From assembly GCA_021646415.1 (NCBI GenBank), contig SOEU01000003.1, forward strand, positions 124,001 through 188,000: 64,000 bases of DNA, in the 5' to 3' direction. The notes under the pieces are model-generated. The model was not told the origin of the DNA, did not search any database, and saw nothing but the letters and a program-made list of their open reading frames with translations. Position numbers and translations under genes: made by a program. The DNA comes from Candidatus Brocadia sp. Lineage in GTDB: Bacteria > Planctomycetota > Brocadiia > Brocadiales > Brocadiaceae. Positions 26,629 to 36,383 of this stretch are shown here, one piece after another (position 1 is the first letter of the stretch; each line of letters starts with the position of its first letter).

Positions 26629-29600
26629 CTATTTTATTAGCGAAAATTCTATGAATGTTTCTTCCACATCGGTAAATCCAAATCTCTTTAGAATCGGGGT
26701 GTTTGGGCCGATGTCACGCTTGAATTCGAAGTCCAGGCGATAGATCCCGTTGTCTAACTCGCTGAATTCGTTATTCCCGCTCTTAATAAAAATGAATGCC
26801 CTTGTGCCGTCCTGATTTTTAATAATATTTGAATCAACTTCAGCCAGCCCGGCAGTTGAGAAGATCGGTCGGGTGTGTAATATTTCATTATCTGTATCTT
26901 TAATCCTTATGTAGGTTCCCGCGGCCTCGAATATGCCACTTTGGTGACCGGCATAAAGATTGACATGTTCGGTTTTGTCAGGAGAGGTCGGCTGAGGGCC
27001 GTTGTAAATTCTGATGCGTGTGCCAGCCAGGTAAAGGCTGTTTTCGGGAAAACGATAATATTCCTGGTACTCCTCCCCTTCACCGGCGGAGGTGGATAGA
27101 TATTCAACGATGAACCCCGAAAGATCGGTCGTTGCCATGACCAAAATATCAACCCACTGATTATTAGAATAGATACTAATTTCCTCAATGTTAGTTTTGC
27201 CTGGAACTGCAACATTTTCGACACCGCCGTCTATGATTTTCACCACGGTATCAGCTTCTTCTATGGTATCGACCCGGTTGGCAAATAAAACAGTTAACTC
27301 GGTTCTATCCCAATCCAGAGGTTCGGGACTTTCCAACAGCAAGCCGTAAGACTGATGCTTGTTGTTCATTAATGCGACTTCCATACGCTCCGGCAGTGAT
27401 CTAGGGTTCAGGTCGAAGATCGACATGAGCTGTTCGAATTTAACAGATTTTTCCTCTGAATTGGTCAATATCTGCCCCAGAGCGGTTGCGTCTATCTCGT
27501 AATCAGGGTTTTCGAGAAGGTTAAAATGATTCCAGACGGCGTCCTGAAACGAGTGGATATGATGGATGAAATTCGCGTACCTCGAAGTTAAGAAGGCAAA
27601 CTCATAAACCGGCATATCTCCGGCCATGACCAGCGCCCGGTATTGAATCTGAGGCTTTAATAACAAGTCACTTGAAGAGGCGAGTATCTCATTGTTTGTC
27701 TCGGTAGTAACACCTACCATAGTCACACACCCGCTGTCGTTAAGTATGTCCTCGTAACGCGTTTCTTCTCTGGTCAGTGAAAGTTCGGGGTTATCACCCC
27801 ACAGGTTAACGAATTCCAGCTCCTCACCAGCGGCATTCAAGACCGGAAGATTATTGTTATCCAATAGCCTGATCTTGATCGGCAGTCCAGCCATCTGGTA
27901 CATCTGATCGATATAGGAATCGTTGTAAACAACACCAATATCGTATGACCGGTAGATGTAAGGCTGTGCTTCATCCGCCGTAGCTCCTGCCGGGATGGTG
28001 TAATCTATGTATGCACTTATGTCCTTTAATGGTCCATCTAAATCATATCGGTTAGTGTCGTCAACTTCCGTTTGTGTTGACGCAGGTGGTCCGGGAGGAT
28101 TGCCTGTCTTAAAGAACATGTATTCCATGAAGGATGCCCCCGGGTTTTCCCATTCCCCTTCATTTTTTCTTCTACTGCTTTGGGTTTCGATGACGAGGCG
28201 GTAGTATTTATTGGGCTCCAAAATTTGGGCAGTATGCTTACCCCAGGTTTCTTCAAGACTGGTTTGCAAATGAGTGCTCAAACCGGAATTATACTCAAAT
28301 ATATCGCGTGCTTCCTTTGTTACGCCACAGACACGGATAATATCAAAACCACCGGCCACAAGAAAAGACCGGAATGCTTCTCCTGTATCCAGACTGAGGA
28401 TAACGGGTTGCATCTCTTCATCAGGTATCGTTGATGGGATATTGAATTCAATTTGTTTTAGCTCTCTGTTTTCCTTATCATATAAGTAAACTGTTCCCAG
28501 AGACTCTTTTGATAAATAAAGATCTGCCCTGACAATATCTTCAGGTGGCGTAACCAATATGGAAGGCATCTTTACGCTATGATGCTCTTCATAACAAATC
28601 TCGATGATGCGTATCCCCCGTCCGATCATGCCTATTTTCCGGATAATTGAGGAGGTTGATTCCAATTTATAAACCGCAGCTTCACCTGTATTTCCAAATA
28701 GTTTAGCCTCATCAACGATATTGCCATCTCCATCAAAGGCAGTGAAAAGCACCTCAGGTGCATCGCTAACAATACAGGTAATCCAGACTTTATATGGCAA
28801 GGCCGGAAAAGCGTTTTCAGGAAAATAGATGTAAGCCGGAATTGTATTGGGATCATCCAATAATGACCAGTTAATATATAGTTCAATGTTTTCGCCTGAG
28901 TATTTATTGGTGAATTGGATATATGAGTTATATCCTATCCCTGCTGTGATGATCACATCTTTGATAACTTTAGTATTAATTTGACCGGTCGGTTCCTGCG
29001 CTTTGATATTTAAACATTCGATGGTAAAATAACCATCTACATTGCTGAGCGCTTTTGTCGTCCCGATCCAGAGGGCCTGGTAGCCATGGACATTCATCGG
29101 GAAGGGTGACGTAAAGATAAATTCATTCTGAACTAATATAAAATAATAAGTGCCTGACTCGCGATCCTCGAAGTCTGTGCAAATAGTCTCTTCTGTGATT
29201 TCGGGCAGACAAGGGTAGTTAGGATCATACACGCTCAGGGTGTTGTACCACATATCGGAGTTGTCCAGAACTCTTGAAATTTCAAAAGGTGTTGTTGCAT
29301 TTAAAAACAGTTTCGTGTTGCCCTGATCAGCTCCCGGTATTATTTGCCAGAAACCGGATAAGCTATAATCACCTACTGCAGGAATATAACTTTTCCAGTC
29401 TCCACTTTCCATATCCGTTTCATCCCATGCATCACAATATTCCAATTTAACGCTGACTAGTTCATACTTAAATTCGTAGTCGCCGACTTTTTCATAATTA
29501 CTTGACAATGGGACAGGATTGGCACCTATATAACCGTTATCGATCACGGGTTTATCAAAATTGAGTACCAGGTATACATCGGGTGGTACCACGGGTACGG

Positions 29601-32220
29601 TAAGTCTGGATGGGAATGCATCAGAGCCATCTCCAACATAAAGTCCATCCGAATCAACTTGGTATGGACTATATTTCGGTATCTCCCAGTTCTTAGTAAC
29701 CTTCCGGTGCTCAATGCCGAGCAATGGTGAGAGTGGAACCGGAAAAGGCGGCACTCCCGTTTTTTCCCACTTCAGATTAATTTCAGCCTTCGGCTTGCCG
29801 AGAGGCGTCTTGAGTTGCACCTCTAAAGAAGCGGAGATAGATAAGGGTTTGGGGGCCTGAGCGGTGACATTGGCCTCTACCGAAATGCCCAGGCTGACAA
29901 TGCTCGCGCTGAGTTCTGCATTGCCATACAGGGTTATCGAACCTTTTGCTTGTAAAGGCATCGTGCTCAACCCCAGCTCACCGCTAATCCAGGCCTCGAG
30001 GACGACACGTAAGATGCCATATTTCTTATCCAGACCGTAACCGATCCATGCGCCCATCAGGAGACCTTTGTTGTCCACCATCAGGTAGGTCTGGGCTTGG
30101 AAAAAATTGAGGATATCAGCACGGATCCTTTTTGATTCCGGTTTGTCCTCACCCAGGTAGAGGTGCCAGCTACTGGGGTCGGCTGCACTAAAATATGCCT
30201 CGGCAGCACCGATAACATCCAGCAATTCACCGCTATCTTTGGGAAATTGATATGAGGCTGAGATGTTCATCAGGAATGTCCCGGCCGTAGGGTCGAGAAC
30301 GGCCAAAACCCGCATGAGATAATTCTCACCCAGGGAGAGCATACCGGCGTGTCCTTCGATCAAAAGAACCGGTCCCGGTATGAGGATGACAAATAAGACC
30401 TTCGCTTTCACCGTAAACTTTACATCAGGCAGGGTTCCCACCGTGACACCGGCGCCAAATGCCATGGCGTCCTTTTGTTTGATCCACTTGCCGGTAGGGC
30501 TGGCATCAGTTAAGTCGGGGCGATTGGCCACATCCTCATAGTCGATAAGCGCCTGGTAGTCGAGGGTCATATTCTGACCATATAAACCGGCCAAACCATA
30601 AAGACCGAGAATAGGAGGCCCTAATGGTATACCGACGGGCAAATCGAGACCGATAGCGATATAAAAATAATTGTAATCCGTTGTTTTGCCAGTGATGAAC
30701 TGAGCATCCACTACTAGGTTAATGGGGATGAGATTCAGGCTTACTCCGCCGCGGAATTCCTTGATGTATTCGGGTTCTTCTTCGTCGATGAAATAGACCG
30801 ATCCGTCAAAAGTGAGCACATTTTCGATTTCGAACTGCAGATAGACACCGCCAATCTTAAGCTTAAACTCCCCGTCTTCAGCCCACATGACCTTAAGTCC
30901 TTCCACACCCCCACGCAAGGGAAGCGCCTCAATAATCTGAATACCCCCGGAGAAACCGATCCATTTGAACAGCTTGCCCTCCAGCTCATCGCTACCGAAT
31001 CCTAGCTTTGCAATCTCTAGTTTGAATCCATGGAAGTCCAGAGCTTTCTGGTCGGGTAACTCAATCCACCCCCCTTCCACTCTAACCGTTCCATCCGAGC
31101 CGATGGTGAGTCCCTTCAGTTCAAACGAAGGCCAGGCAAGTCCCGCAAGTTCCGGCGTAACTTCGCCGGTCAACTTAAAAAACAATTCTTCGCCTTCCTT
31201 GACAAATTCCAGACTGCTGACCTCGATGGAGATGATGCCATCTTTTTCCAGTATGAATAAGCCATCAGGATCGTTTACTCTTATGGTAAAATCACCATCA
31301 TTGGTCAAGCCTACTTCTACCGCAACAGCTTCATCAAAGAAAGGCAACTGCAGGTAGCCCGCGATGCTTCCTGAAACCAGGGCGTTTTGTTTGAATTCAA
31401 TACCAATGCTCGTGGTCCTGAATTGAAATCCAAAGATGTCGCCGGACATCTCATCGAAGGGATTTTCCGGATCATCCGGGGTCCAATTACCGGTAACCTT
31501 ACCGCAAAAGCCGCCGGAGCCGATGAAAAAATCTTCGAGCGTAACGTCATCGGGCAAAATTCCGTTTAACCCTTCGGGGAGGTGGATGGTGGCCTGCTCA
31601 AGGTAGACGCCGCGCCAATCGTCCGGAATGGAATCGGGCAGTGTTTCAACTGCTTCCGCAGAAAGGATTAACTTAAGGGCAGTCACCTCAATGATGACAC
31701 CGGTATCACCTATCATGAACGGCTGAATCGCCAGTGCAGGCGCACCCTCCGCAAATGTGAAAGCAAAATCGCCGTCGGAATTGACGCTCAGATCCGCACC
31801 TTCCATGAGGATCTCTACCGGCTGCGGTTCTTCCGTCTCCGGGTCAGGCGGGGCTTCTACGAAGCCGTCTGCGGTGGCTTCCATCCTCTTCAGTAAACCC
31901 GTTTGAAAGCGTAGCGCTGCAGAGAGAGATTGGAGTGCAACAGCAAACCAGTCACCCAGGTATTCAATTTCAAAGCCGAATTCCGTGAAATCGCCGTTGT
32001 TGAGCACTGCCAGAGAGAGTCCGGGAATAAGCGGTAAATCGGCTTCGATGTCAACGAGGATTTGCAATGTGCCACTTGCGACCAGCGAGGAATGACCACT
32101 GGATGTCGCTTCGAAATCCGCCAGACCTATCTGGTCTATCTGAGGGGGGATTGCCAGAATATTAGTCGGCCATCCGGAGAGGATCAGCCGAATCGGTACG
32201 AATTGTGTCAAATCACTCAT
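26629..32220 (-). CDS. 1863-residue leaderless beta-rich giant (possible DUF6603-like), unknown function
   Basis: No signal peptide or membrane helix is visible at the N-terminus (MSDLTQFVPIRLILSGWP). The first 850 residues are an unusually regular series of amphipathic beta strands with short turns (for example KLKIGGVYLQFEIENVLTF), like an extended beta sheet or barrel. In style it resembles large uncharacterised proteins annotated DUF6603, a family call I could not verify. A hydrophobic stretch GIPLGPPILGLYGLAGLYG lies in the middle. The remaining 1,000 residues look like several Ig/fibronectin-type domains. It is the last gene of the riboswitch-controlled operon, 31 bases behind the second metallopeptidase, with AAGGTAAGG before its ATG. 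The function is unknown. Confidence 0.7.
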   Translation of the reverse strand: MSDLTQFVPIRLILSGWPTNILAIPPQIDQIGLADFEATSSGHSSLVASGTLQILVDIEADLPLIPGLSLAVLNNGDFTEFGFEIEYLGDWFAVALQSLSAALRFQTGLLKRMEATADGFVEAPPDPETEEPQPVEILMEGADLSVNSDGDFAFTFAEGAPALAIQPFMIGDTGVIIEVTALKLILSAEAVETLPDSIPDDWRGVYLEQATIHLPEGLNGILPDDVTLEDFFIGSGGFCGKVTGNWTPDDPENPFDEMSGDIFGFQFRTTSIGIEFKQNALVSGSIAGYLQLPFFDEAVAVEVGLTNDGDFTIRVNDPDGLFILEKDGIISIEVSSLEFVKEGEELFFKLTGEVTPELAGLAWPSFELKGLTIGSDGTVRVEGGWIELPDQKALDFHGFKLEIAKLGFGSDELEGKLFKWIGFSGGIQIIEALPLRGGVEGLKVMWAEDGEFKLKIGGVYLQFEIENVLTFDGSVYFIDEEEPEYIKEFRGGVSLNLIPINLVVDAQFITGKTTDYNYFYIAIGLDLPVGIPLGPPILGLYGLAGLYGQNMTLDYQALIDYEDVANRPDLTDASPTGKWIKQKDAMAFGAGVTVGTLPDVKFTVKAKVLFVILIPGPVLLIEGHAGMLSLGENYLMRVLAVLDPTAGTFLMNISASYQFPKDSGELLDVIGAAEAYFSAADPSSWHLYLGEDKPESKRIRADILNFFQAQTYLMVDNKGLLMGAWIGYGLDKKYGILRVVLEAWISGELGLSTMPLQAKGSITLYGNAELSASIVSLGISVEANVTAQAPKPLSISASLEVQLKTPLGKPKAEINLKWEKTGVPPFPVPLSPLLGIEHRKVTKNWEIPKYSPYQVDSDGLYVGDGSDAFPSRLTVPVVPPDVYLVLNFDKPVIDNGYIGANPVPLSSNYEKVGDYEFKYELVSVKLEYCDAWDETDMESGDWKSYIPAVGDYSLSGFWQIIPGADQGNTKLFLNATTPFEISRVLDNSDMWYNTLSVYDPNYPCLPEITEETICTDFEDRESGTYYFILVQNEFIFTSPFPMNVHGYQALWIGTTKALSNVDGYFTIECLNIKAQEPTGQINTKVIKDVIITAGIGYNSYIQFTNKYSGENIELYINWSLLDDPNTIPAYIYFPENAFPALPYKVWITCIVSDAPEVLFTAFDGDGNIVDEAKLFGNTGEAAVYKLESTSSIIRKIGMIGRGIRIIEICYEEHHSVKMPSILVTPPEDIVRADLYLSKESLGTVYLYDKENRELKQIEFNIPSTIPDEEMQPVILSLDTGEAFRSFLVAGGFDIIRVCGVTKEARDIFEYNSGLSTHLQTSLEETWGKHTAQILEPNKYYRLVIETQSSRRKNEGEWENPGASFMEYMFFKTGNPPGPPASTQTEVDDTNRYDLDGPLKDISAYIDYTIPAGATADEAQPYIYRSYDIGVVYNDSYIDQMYQMAGLPIKIRLLDNNNLPVLNAAGEELEFVNLWGDNPELSLTREETRYEDILNDSGCVTMVGVTTETNNEILASSSDLLLKPQIQYRALVMAGDMPVYEFAFLTSRYANFIHHIHSFQDAVWNHFNLLENPDYEIDATALGQILTNSEEKSVKFEQLMSIFDLNPRSLPERMEVALMNNKHQSYGLLLESPEPLDWDRTELTVLFANRVDTIEEADTVVKIIDGGVENVAVPGKTNIEEISIYSNNQWVDILVMATTDLSGFIVEYLSTSAGEGEEYQEYYRFPENSLYLAGTRIRIYNGPQPTSPDKTEHVNLYAGHQSGIFEAAGTYIRIKDTDNEILHTRPIFSTAGLAEVDSNIIKNQDGTRAFIFIKSGNNEFSELDNGIYRLDFEFKRDIGPNTPILKRFGFTDVEETFIEFSLIK

Positions 32221-32251
32221 GGTTTATCCTTACCTTTGTCGTTACATCGTG

Positions 32252-34201
32252 CTAGGGTAACACATCGTCCGCATGGCCATTGAACACCTCTGTTTGGTTG
32301 AGAGTGATAAACAGGCCGTTCCGCCCCACATACATCATATTGCTATAGAAGCCCCAGTCACCGCCAGGGCATCCATGTTTAAAATGAATGTGCGAACCAC
32401 TACATAGAGGTAGCCCCGCCTTACGGTTAGGGAAAAAGATGAACACGTCCGAAAACCAGTGCCCCAACTCGTGAACAAGTGTTTTAGCTAAAGCCGGAAC
32501 GTTTGTAACATAATTAGGGTGCTTTGTATCTATCATGATTGCAGCAATGTCTGCCTCTTCCCATGCATAGCACACGCCAAGGGTTTCCGCAGTTCCGGCT
32601 GTTTCCAGGTTCCAAACAAATACTACGTTTATATTTTTAAATTGGTTCAACAGAAAGAAGTCGATAATGACGGCTTCCAAACTCGTGATGGGATCGCCAA
32701 GAAGTCCGCCCACATGGTGGTCGTGCAGAATAACGCCGCTTTCCTCAACCGGATAAATGTATACGTTGGTCTGCCTGCCCAGAATCTCATTTGCGTATGC
32801 GACCACCTCTCGCAGCTTCGGTTCGTCCATATCCGTCTGGTAATTGGAGTACGACGTATCAATCAGCTTGTAGAACTTCACGGGAACGGCGTGGAAATCC
32901 AGGAATGTGAGATTGAGGTCGCAAATGGTTTCTCCCGTTTCTCCGGCAATAATATTGACTATGGTTTCTCCCGGTGAGTTCGGAGTGGCGCTGAACTGAA
33001 CGACCTGTTCCGTCGTTGAAGAAGGGACCAGAAAAACATTCACCGCTGCCGACTCGTGCACGATTTGAATCGTCAGACCCAGCGGATTGCTGACCTTCAG
33101 CTTCGTAACCCAATGATCAGGCCCTAACGATGGGACGAGGTAAGGTGGGATTGCACTGGTCGGTGCCTTTGGCACAATCAGACGATGCGGGTCTTCATCG
33201 GGATCAAGCGCGAGCGGATGATAGATTGTCTCGGTTTCAGTAGGATTACTTGCAAAATACATAAAATCCTCGATGAGTTTGTCCTTTATGTACTCAATGC
33301 TTCCGTCAGGATCAACTGACGAGGGTATTACGTCCACGGTTCCCGATTTCACCGAACGCCCTAATAGTCTGGCTATGAGGGGATGCCCACTCAGGCGTGA
33401 ACGCCTTTGATGATATTTGAAGAACGTTCTCACAGCGTCGTCATGCGCATCCCATTGCCCGCCAACCTTGAAGAACATCGAAACCCGCTGTTCCTGTGTC
33501 GTATCCGGGCTATCTCTTGTTGAGGCGATTTGTGCGCCTCCTTTGACGATTATGGGCCAATCCGAATATTCCTTGAACTTTTGAAGATATTCCGAAACCC
33601 AGTCACCAGTGCCTTGCCACTCTGTCCCTGTTTTTGTTTTGTATTGTGTTTTGAAGAAGTCCTCTGTAGCCGTTTTTTTGATAAGCTCCTCTAACGCATT
33701 ATCATCCAGCATCTGCACGCTCAAATATACGCATTCTTCCAGTAGAGGTTTACTACCCGGATGCGATGCCCTCCAGCTAATCTTTACCGCGTTTAATGGC
33801 TTCAGAATCAGAATCTCTTCACCCGGGTTCGGCTTGGCCCCGCCCAAAAGGTCTCCAAAAGATTTCTCGTTATGAAAATAGAACAGATGCCCGGTTGTTA
33901 GTGCATAGACCGGCTGCGACCCCGAACCGGCGTATGTCAACCAATATTCAATGAACGTCACGACACCGGACAGATCAGTCAAGTCACGCGTTGCATTATC
34001 GGGCGCAATCTCAAAGTCCATGTTGCTAAACTCCGCTTCATACCCGGCGATCAAACTTTCAAGACTTACCCCTTCTTGTGTCTCCACAAGGGGCATTGCA
34101 TCGTCAATAAAGCTCTCACCCGCTTCTGGGGCAGCGTAAGGATCAAACGGCTCCAAGCGCTTGCCACAACCAAACGGTTGTAATATAATTGGGAAACCCA
34201 T
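32252..34201 (-). CDS. Leaderless HExxH metallopeptidase, paralogue 2
   Basis: The 649-residue protein shares blocks with the gene at 34335-36383 over its whole length, including HPGSKPLLEECVYLSVQ, GGAQIAS, YHPLALDPDEDPHRLI, YLVPSLGPDHWVTKLKVSNP, and AYANEILGRQTNVYIYPVEE. Near the C-terminus KTLVHELGHWFSDV carries the zinc-binding HExxH motif. Further on NMMYVGRNG may be a Met-turn, which would suggest a metzincin-like fold, though the usual third histidine spacing is not obvious. There is no signal peptide. It starts 133 bases behind its paralogue; the gap holds a 12-codon vestige of another gene. The substrate is unknown. Confidence 0.7.
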   Translation of the reverse strand: MGFPIILQPFGCGKRLEPFDPYAAPEAGESFIDDAMPLVETQEGVSLESLIAGYEAEFSNMDFEIAPDNATRDLTDLSGVVTFIEYWLTYAGSGSQPVYALTTGHLFYFHNEKSFGDLLGGAKPNPGEEILILKPLNAVKISWRASHPGSKPLLEECVYLSVQMLDDNALEELIKKTATEDFFKTQYKTKTGTEWQGTGDWVSEYLQKFKEYSDWPIIVKGGAQIASTRDSPDTTQEQRVSMFFKVGGQWDAHDDAVRTFFKYHQRRSRLSGHPLIARLLGRSVKSGTVDVIPSSVDPDGSIEYIKDKLIEDFMYFASNPTETETIYHPLALDPDEDPHRLIVPKAPTSAIPPYLVPSLGPDHWVTKLKVSNPLGLTIQIVHESAAVNVFLVPSSTTEQVVQFSATPNSPGETIVNIIAGETGETICDLNLTFLDFHAVPVKFYKLIDTSYSNYQTDMDEPKLREVVAYANEILGRQTNVYIYPVEESGVILHDHHVGGLLGDPITSLEAVIIDFFLLNQFKNINVVFVWNLETAGTAETLGVCYAWEEADIAAIMIDTKHPNYVTNVPALAKTLVHELGHWFSDVFIFFPNRKAGLPLCSGSHIHFKHGCPGGDWGFYSNMMYVGRNGLFITLNQTEVFNGHADDVLP

Positions 34202-34238
34202 CTTTATCCCCTCGCATTGCGTCGTGTTTTTCAGGCGT

Positions 34239-34277
34239 TCAACAAATCACCGCAAAAAATTGGCTCAGGTCACTCAT
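34239..34277 (-). pseudogene. 12-codon vestige of a second 1863-type giant
   Basis: Behind the stop of the first metallopeptidase an ATG reads MSDLSQFFAVIC and then stops. The 1863-residue protein begins MSDLTQFVPIRL, and the DNA before both starts shares ACAA-GGTAA at similar spacing. The position behind a metallopeptidase gene is also the same. It is best read as the beginning of a deleted copy of the giant gene. Because it is very short, chance similarity cannot be fully excluded. Confidence 0.6.
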
Positions 34278-34334
34278 TACTTTTTACCTTGTTATTCCAT
34301 TGTAGCTTCCGACAGATTTAGTCGCATTTCTGGG

Positions 34335-36383
34335 CTAGGGCAATACCTGATGCGCATTTTCATTAAACACCTTTGCCTGTTCGAATGTGATAAGCAGGCC
34401 CCCTGCCGATGCCATCAGGTTGTTATTGAAACTCCAATCACCCCCCGGGCATCCTTCATATAAATCACCGGGGTGGTCGAAATAAATGAAGGAACCGGTG
34501 CATTCGGGCAGGCCATTCTCCAGATTTGGTACACGGCTAAAGATGTTTGAAAACCAGTGTCCAAGCTCATGAACAAGGGTTGTACCCCAACCCAAATAGG
34601 TTGAGCTCTGTTGCGGTCCCTCCGTGTCTACCAAGATTATCGCAAGGTTGGCATCGTCTGAGTACGTAGTTACTCCGCTATTATTTTCAGTTGCCTCTTG
34701 GTTCCAGGCAAATATCGCATGGATGTTGTAAGGTTGATTCATAAAAAAGAAATCGTCCGCAACCCTTCTAACATCAGCTTTACTTATGGGGTCACCGAGG
34801 TCTCCGAAGAACACGATCTCATGCAAAATAATGATGCTTCCATCAAAGTTTTGTTCAACCGGATAAACGTACACGTTGGTCTGCCTGCCTAAAATCTCGT
34901 TCGCGTAAGCGATTACCTCTCGCAGCTTCTGCTCGTCTATGTTTGCCTGATGAATTACTGTCTGATTATTAGGATCCGTATCGCTCAGCTTGTAGAACTT
35001 AACGGGTACGGCATGGAAATCCAGGAAAGTAAGAACGATTTCATGAACTAATGCACCGTCTGCTTTGACCTGAATTTTCCTTTCTGTGTTCCCCGGGAAC
35101 AGAGTTTCAGATGCTCTCACTTCAACTATCTGCTGAGTCGCAACGATGTTTTCAAACGGGTTGATACTCACCTCTGCCGCGTTGAATCCCTCGATCGTGA
35201 CCGTTAGCCCAAGTGGATTGTGGATTTTCAGCTTTGTAACCCAATGCTCCGGCCCTAACAATGGGACAAGGTAAGGTGGGACTTCCGTGGGTGGGATTGC
35301 AGTGCTTGGTGACTTCGGGATGATCAGGCGATGCGGGTGCTCATCAGGATCAAGTGCGAGCGGATGATAAGATGAACCGGTCGAGATTGTGCCCAGCTTG
35401 AAGTCACTAATGAATGATGACTTTGTCCGGCGCAGAGGATCGCTTAATTTGAAAGATAAAAAATTAATCGGTTCAGGTGGAATTACGTCAACAGTTCCCG
35501 ACCGTACCGATTCACCTATCAGCTTGGCTATAAGAGGATGGCCAACCAAACCGGACCCCCTGCGTCTATAATATTTGAAAAAAGTCTTCACCGCTTCGTC
35601 ATGTCCCATCCCCGTCCAGAGTTCTTGCTGTCCTTCCAAGGTAAACTTAAAGAATAGGGTAATTCGTTGTGTCGGATCCGTCTGGCTATTGTTTTTTATC
35701 GAGCCAATTTGTGCGCCCCCGCGTACGAGAACGGGCACATCCGGAAATTCTTTGAACAACTTAAGATATTCTGCATCCCAGTTATCGCCCTGGAATTCAG
35801 ACCCCCTTTTTAACTTGTAAATCTTTTTAAAGTATTCTTCAGTACTTGACCTTTGAATAAGCAATTTGAGATTTTCATCCGACACTAGGGACACATTCAA
35901 ATAAGCACATTCCTCAAGCAACGGTTTACGTCCCGGATGTGAATCTTTCCAGTAGACATCCAGGATTGATTTTAAGGGCTTCAGAATAAACACGTCTTCA
36001 TCCGGTATAGCCCCACTTAGCAGCCCGGAATCAGATTTCCCGGCGGGAAGATAATACAAATGGCCGCTGGTCAATGCATACACAGACGTCAGCGATGTGT
36101 CAGTGTGTGTGAATGAATATTCAGTGAACGTCACTGTGCCCAAGGTGCGGGTTGTGCCCTCAACAAGGTTGATAGCATTCGCTTGTTGTTCAAAGGCATC
36201 GAACGCATCTTCCAGAGAACCCTCAATACGCGGAATTAGGATAAGAGGCATCGCGTCCGCAATCCAAGAAAGATCCTTTGCTTCCTGCTTCCCAGCGAGC
36301 GGATCAGGCGGTTCGATGTCTTCCAACAGGCCTTTCTCCCCAGAACAAAGCGCTTGTAGCATAATTGGTATTGGTAGACTCAT
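34335..36383 (-). CDS. Leaderless HExxH metallopeptidase, paralogue 1
   Basis: The 682-residue protein starts MSLPIPIMLQAL without a signal peptide. Large shared blocks make it a paralogue of the gene at 32252-34201. Its active-site region is TTLVHELGHWFSNIF with HExxH, followed by FDHPGDLYEGCPGGDWSF and NLMASAGG. The N-terminal two thirds contain a possible enzyme or carrier domain (VYALTSGHLYYL, SIMI1/KNR4-like in style, not verified) and an Ig-like section before the peptidase domain. Its ATG overlaps the TGA of the 1380-residue gene (ATGA) and has AAGGAG upstream, so translation should be coupled. Confidence 0.7.
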   Translation of the reverse strand: MSLPIPIMLQALCSGEKGLLEDIEPPDPLAGKQEAKDLSWIADAMPLILIPRIEGSLEDAFDAFEQQANAINLVEGTTRTLGTVTFTEYSFTHTDTSLTSVYALTSGHLYYLPAGKSDSGLLSGAIPDEDVFILKPLKSILDVYWKDSHPGRKPLLEECAYLNVSLVSDENLKLLIQRSSTEEYFKKIYKLKRGSEFQGDNWDAEYLKLFKEFPDVPVLVRGGAQIGSIKNNSQTDPTQRITLFFKFTLEGQQELWTGMGHDEAVKTFFKYYRRRGSGLVGHPLIAKLIGESVRSGTVDVIPPEPINFLSFKLSDPLRRTKSSFISDFKLGTISTGSSYHPLALDPDEHPHRLIIPKSPSTAIPPTEVPPYLVPLLGPEHWVTKLKIHNPLGLTVTIEGFNAAEVSINPFENIVATQQIVEVRASETLFPGNTERKIQVKADGALVHEIVLTFLDFHAVPVKFYKLSDTDPNNQTVIHQANIDEQKLREVIAYANEILGRQTNVYVYPVEQNFDGSIIILHEIVFFGDLGDPISKADVRRVADDFFFMNQPYNIHAIFAWNQEATENNSGVTTYSDDANLAIILVDTEGPQQSSTYLGWGTTLVHELGHWFSNIFSRVPNLENGLPECTGSFIYFDHPGDLYEGCPGGDWSFNNNLMASAGGLLITFEQAKVFNENAHQVLP

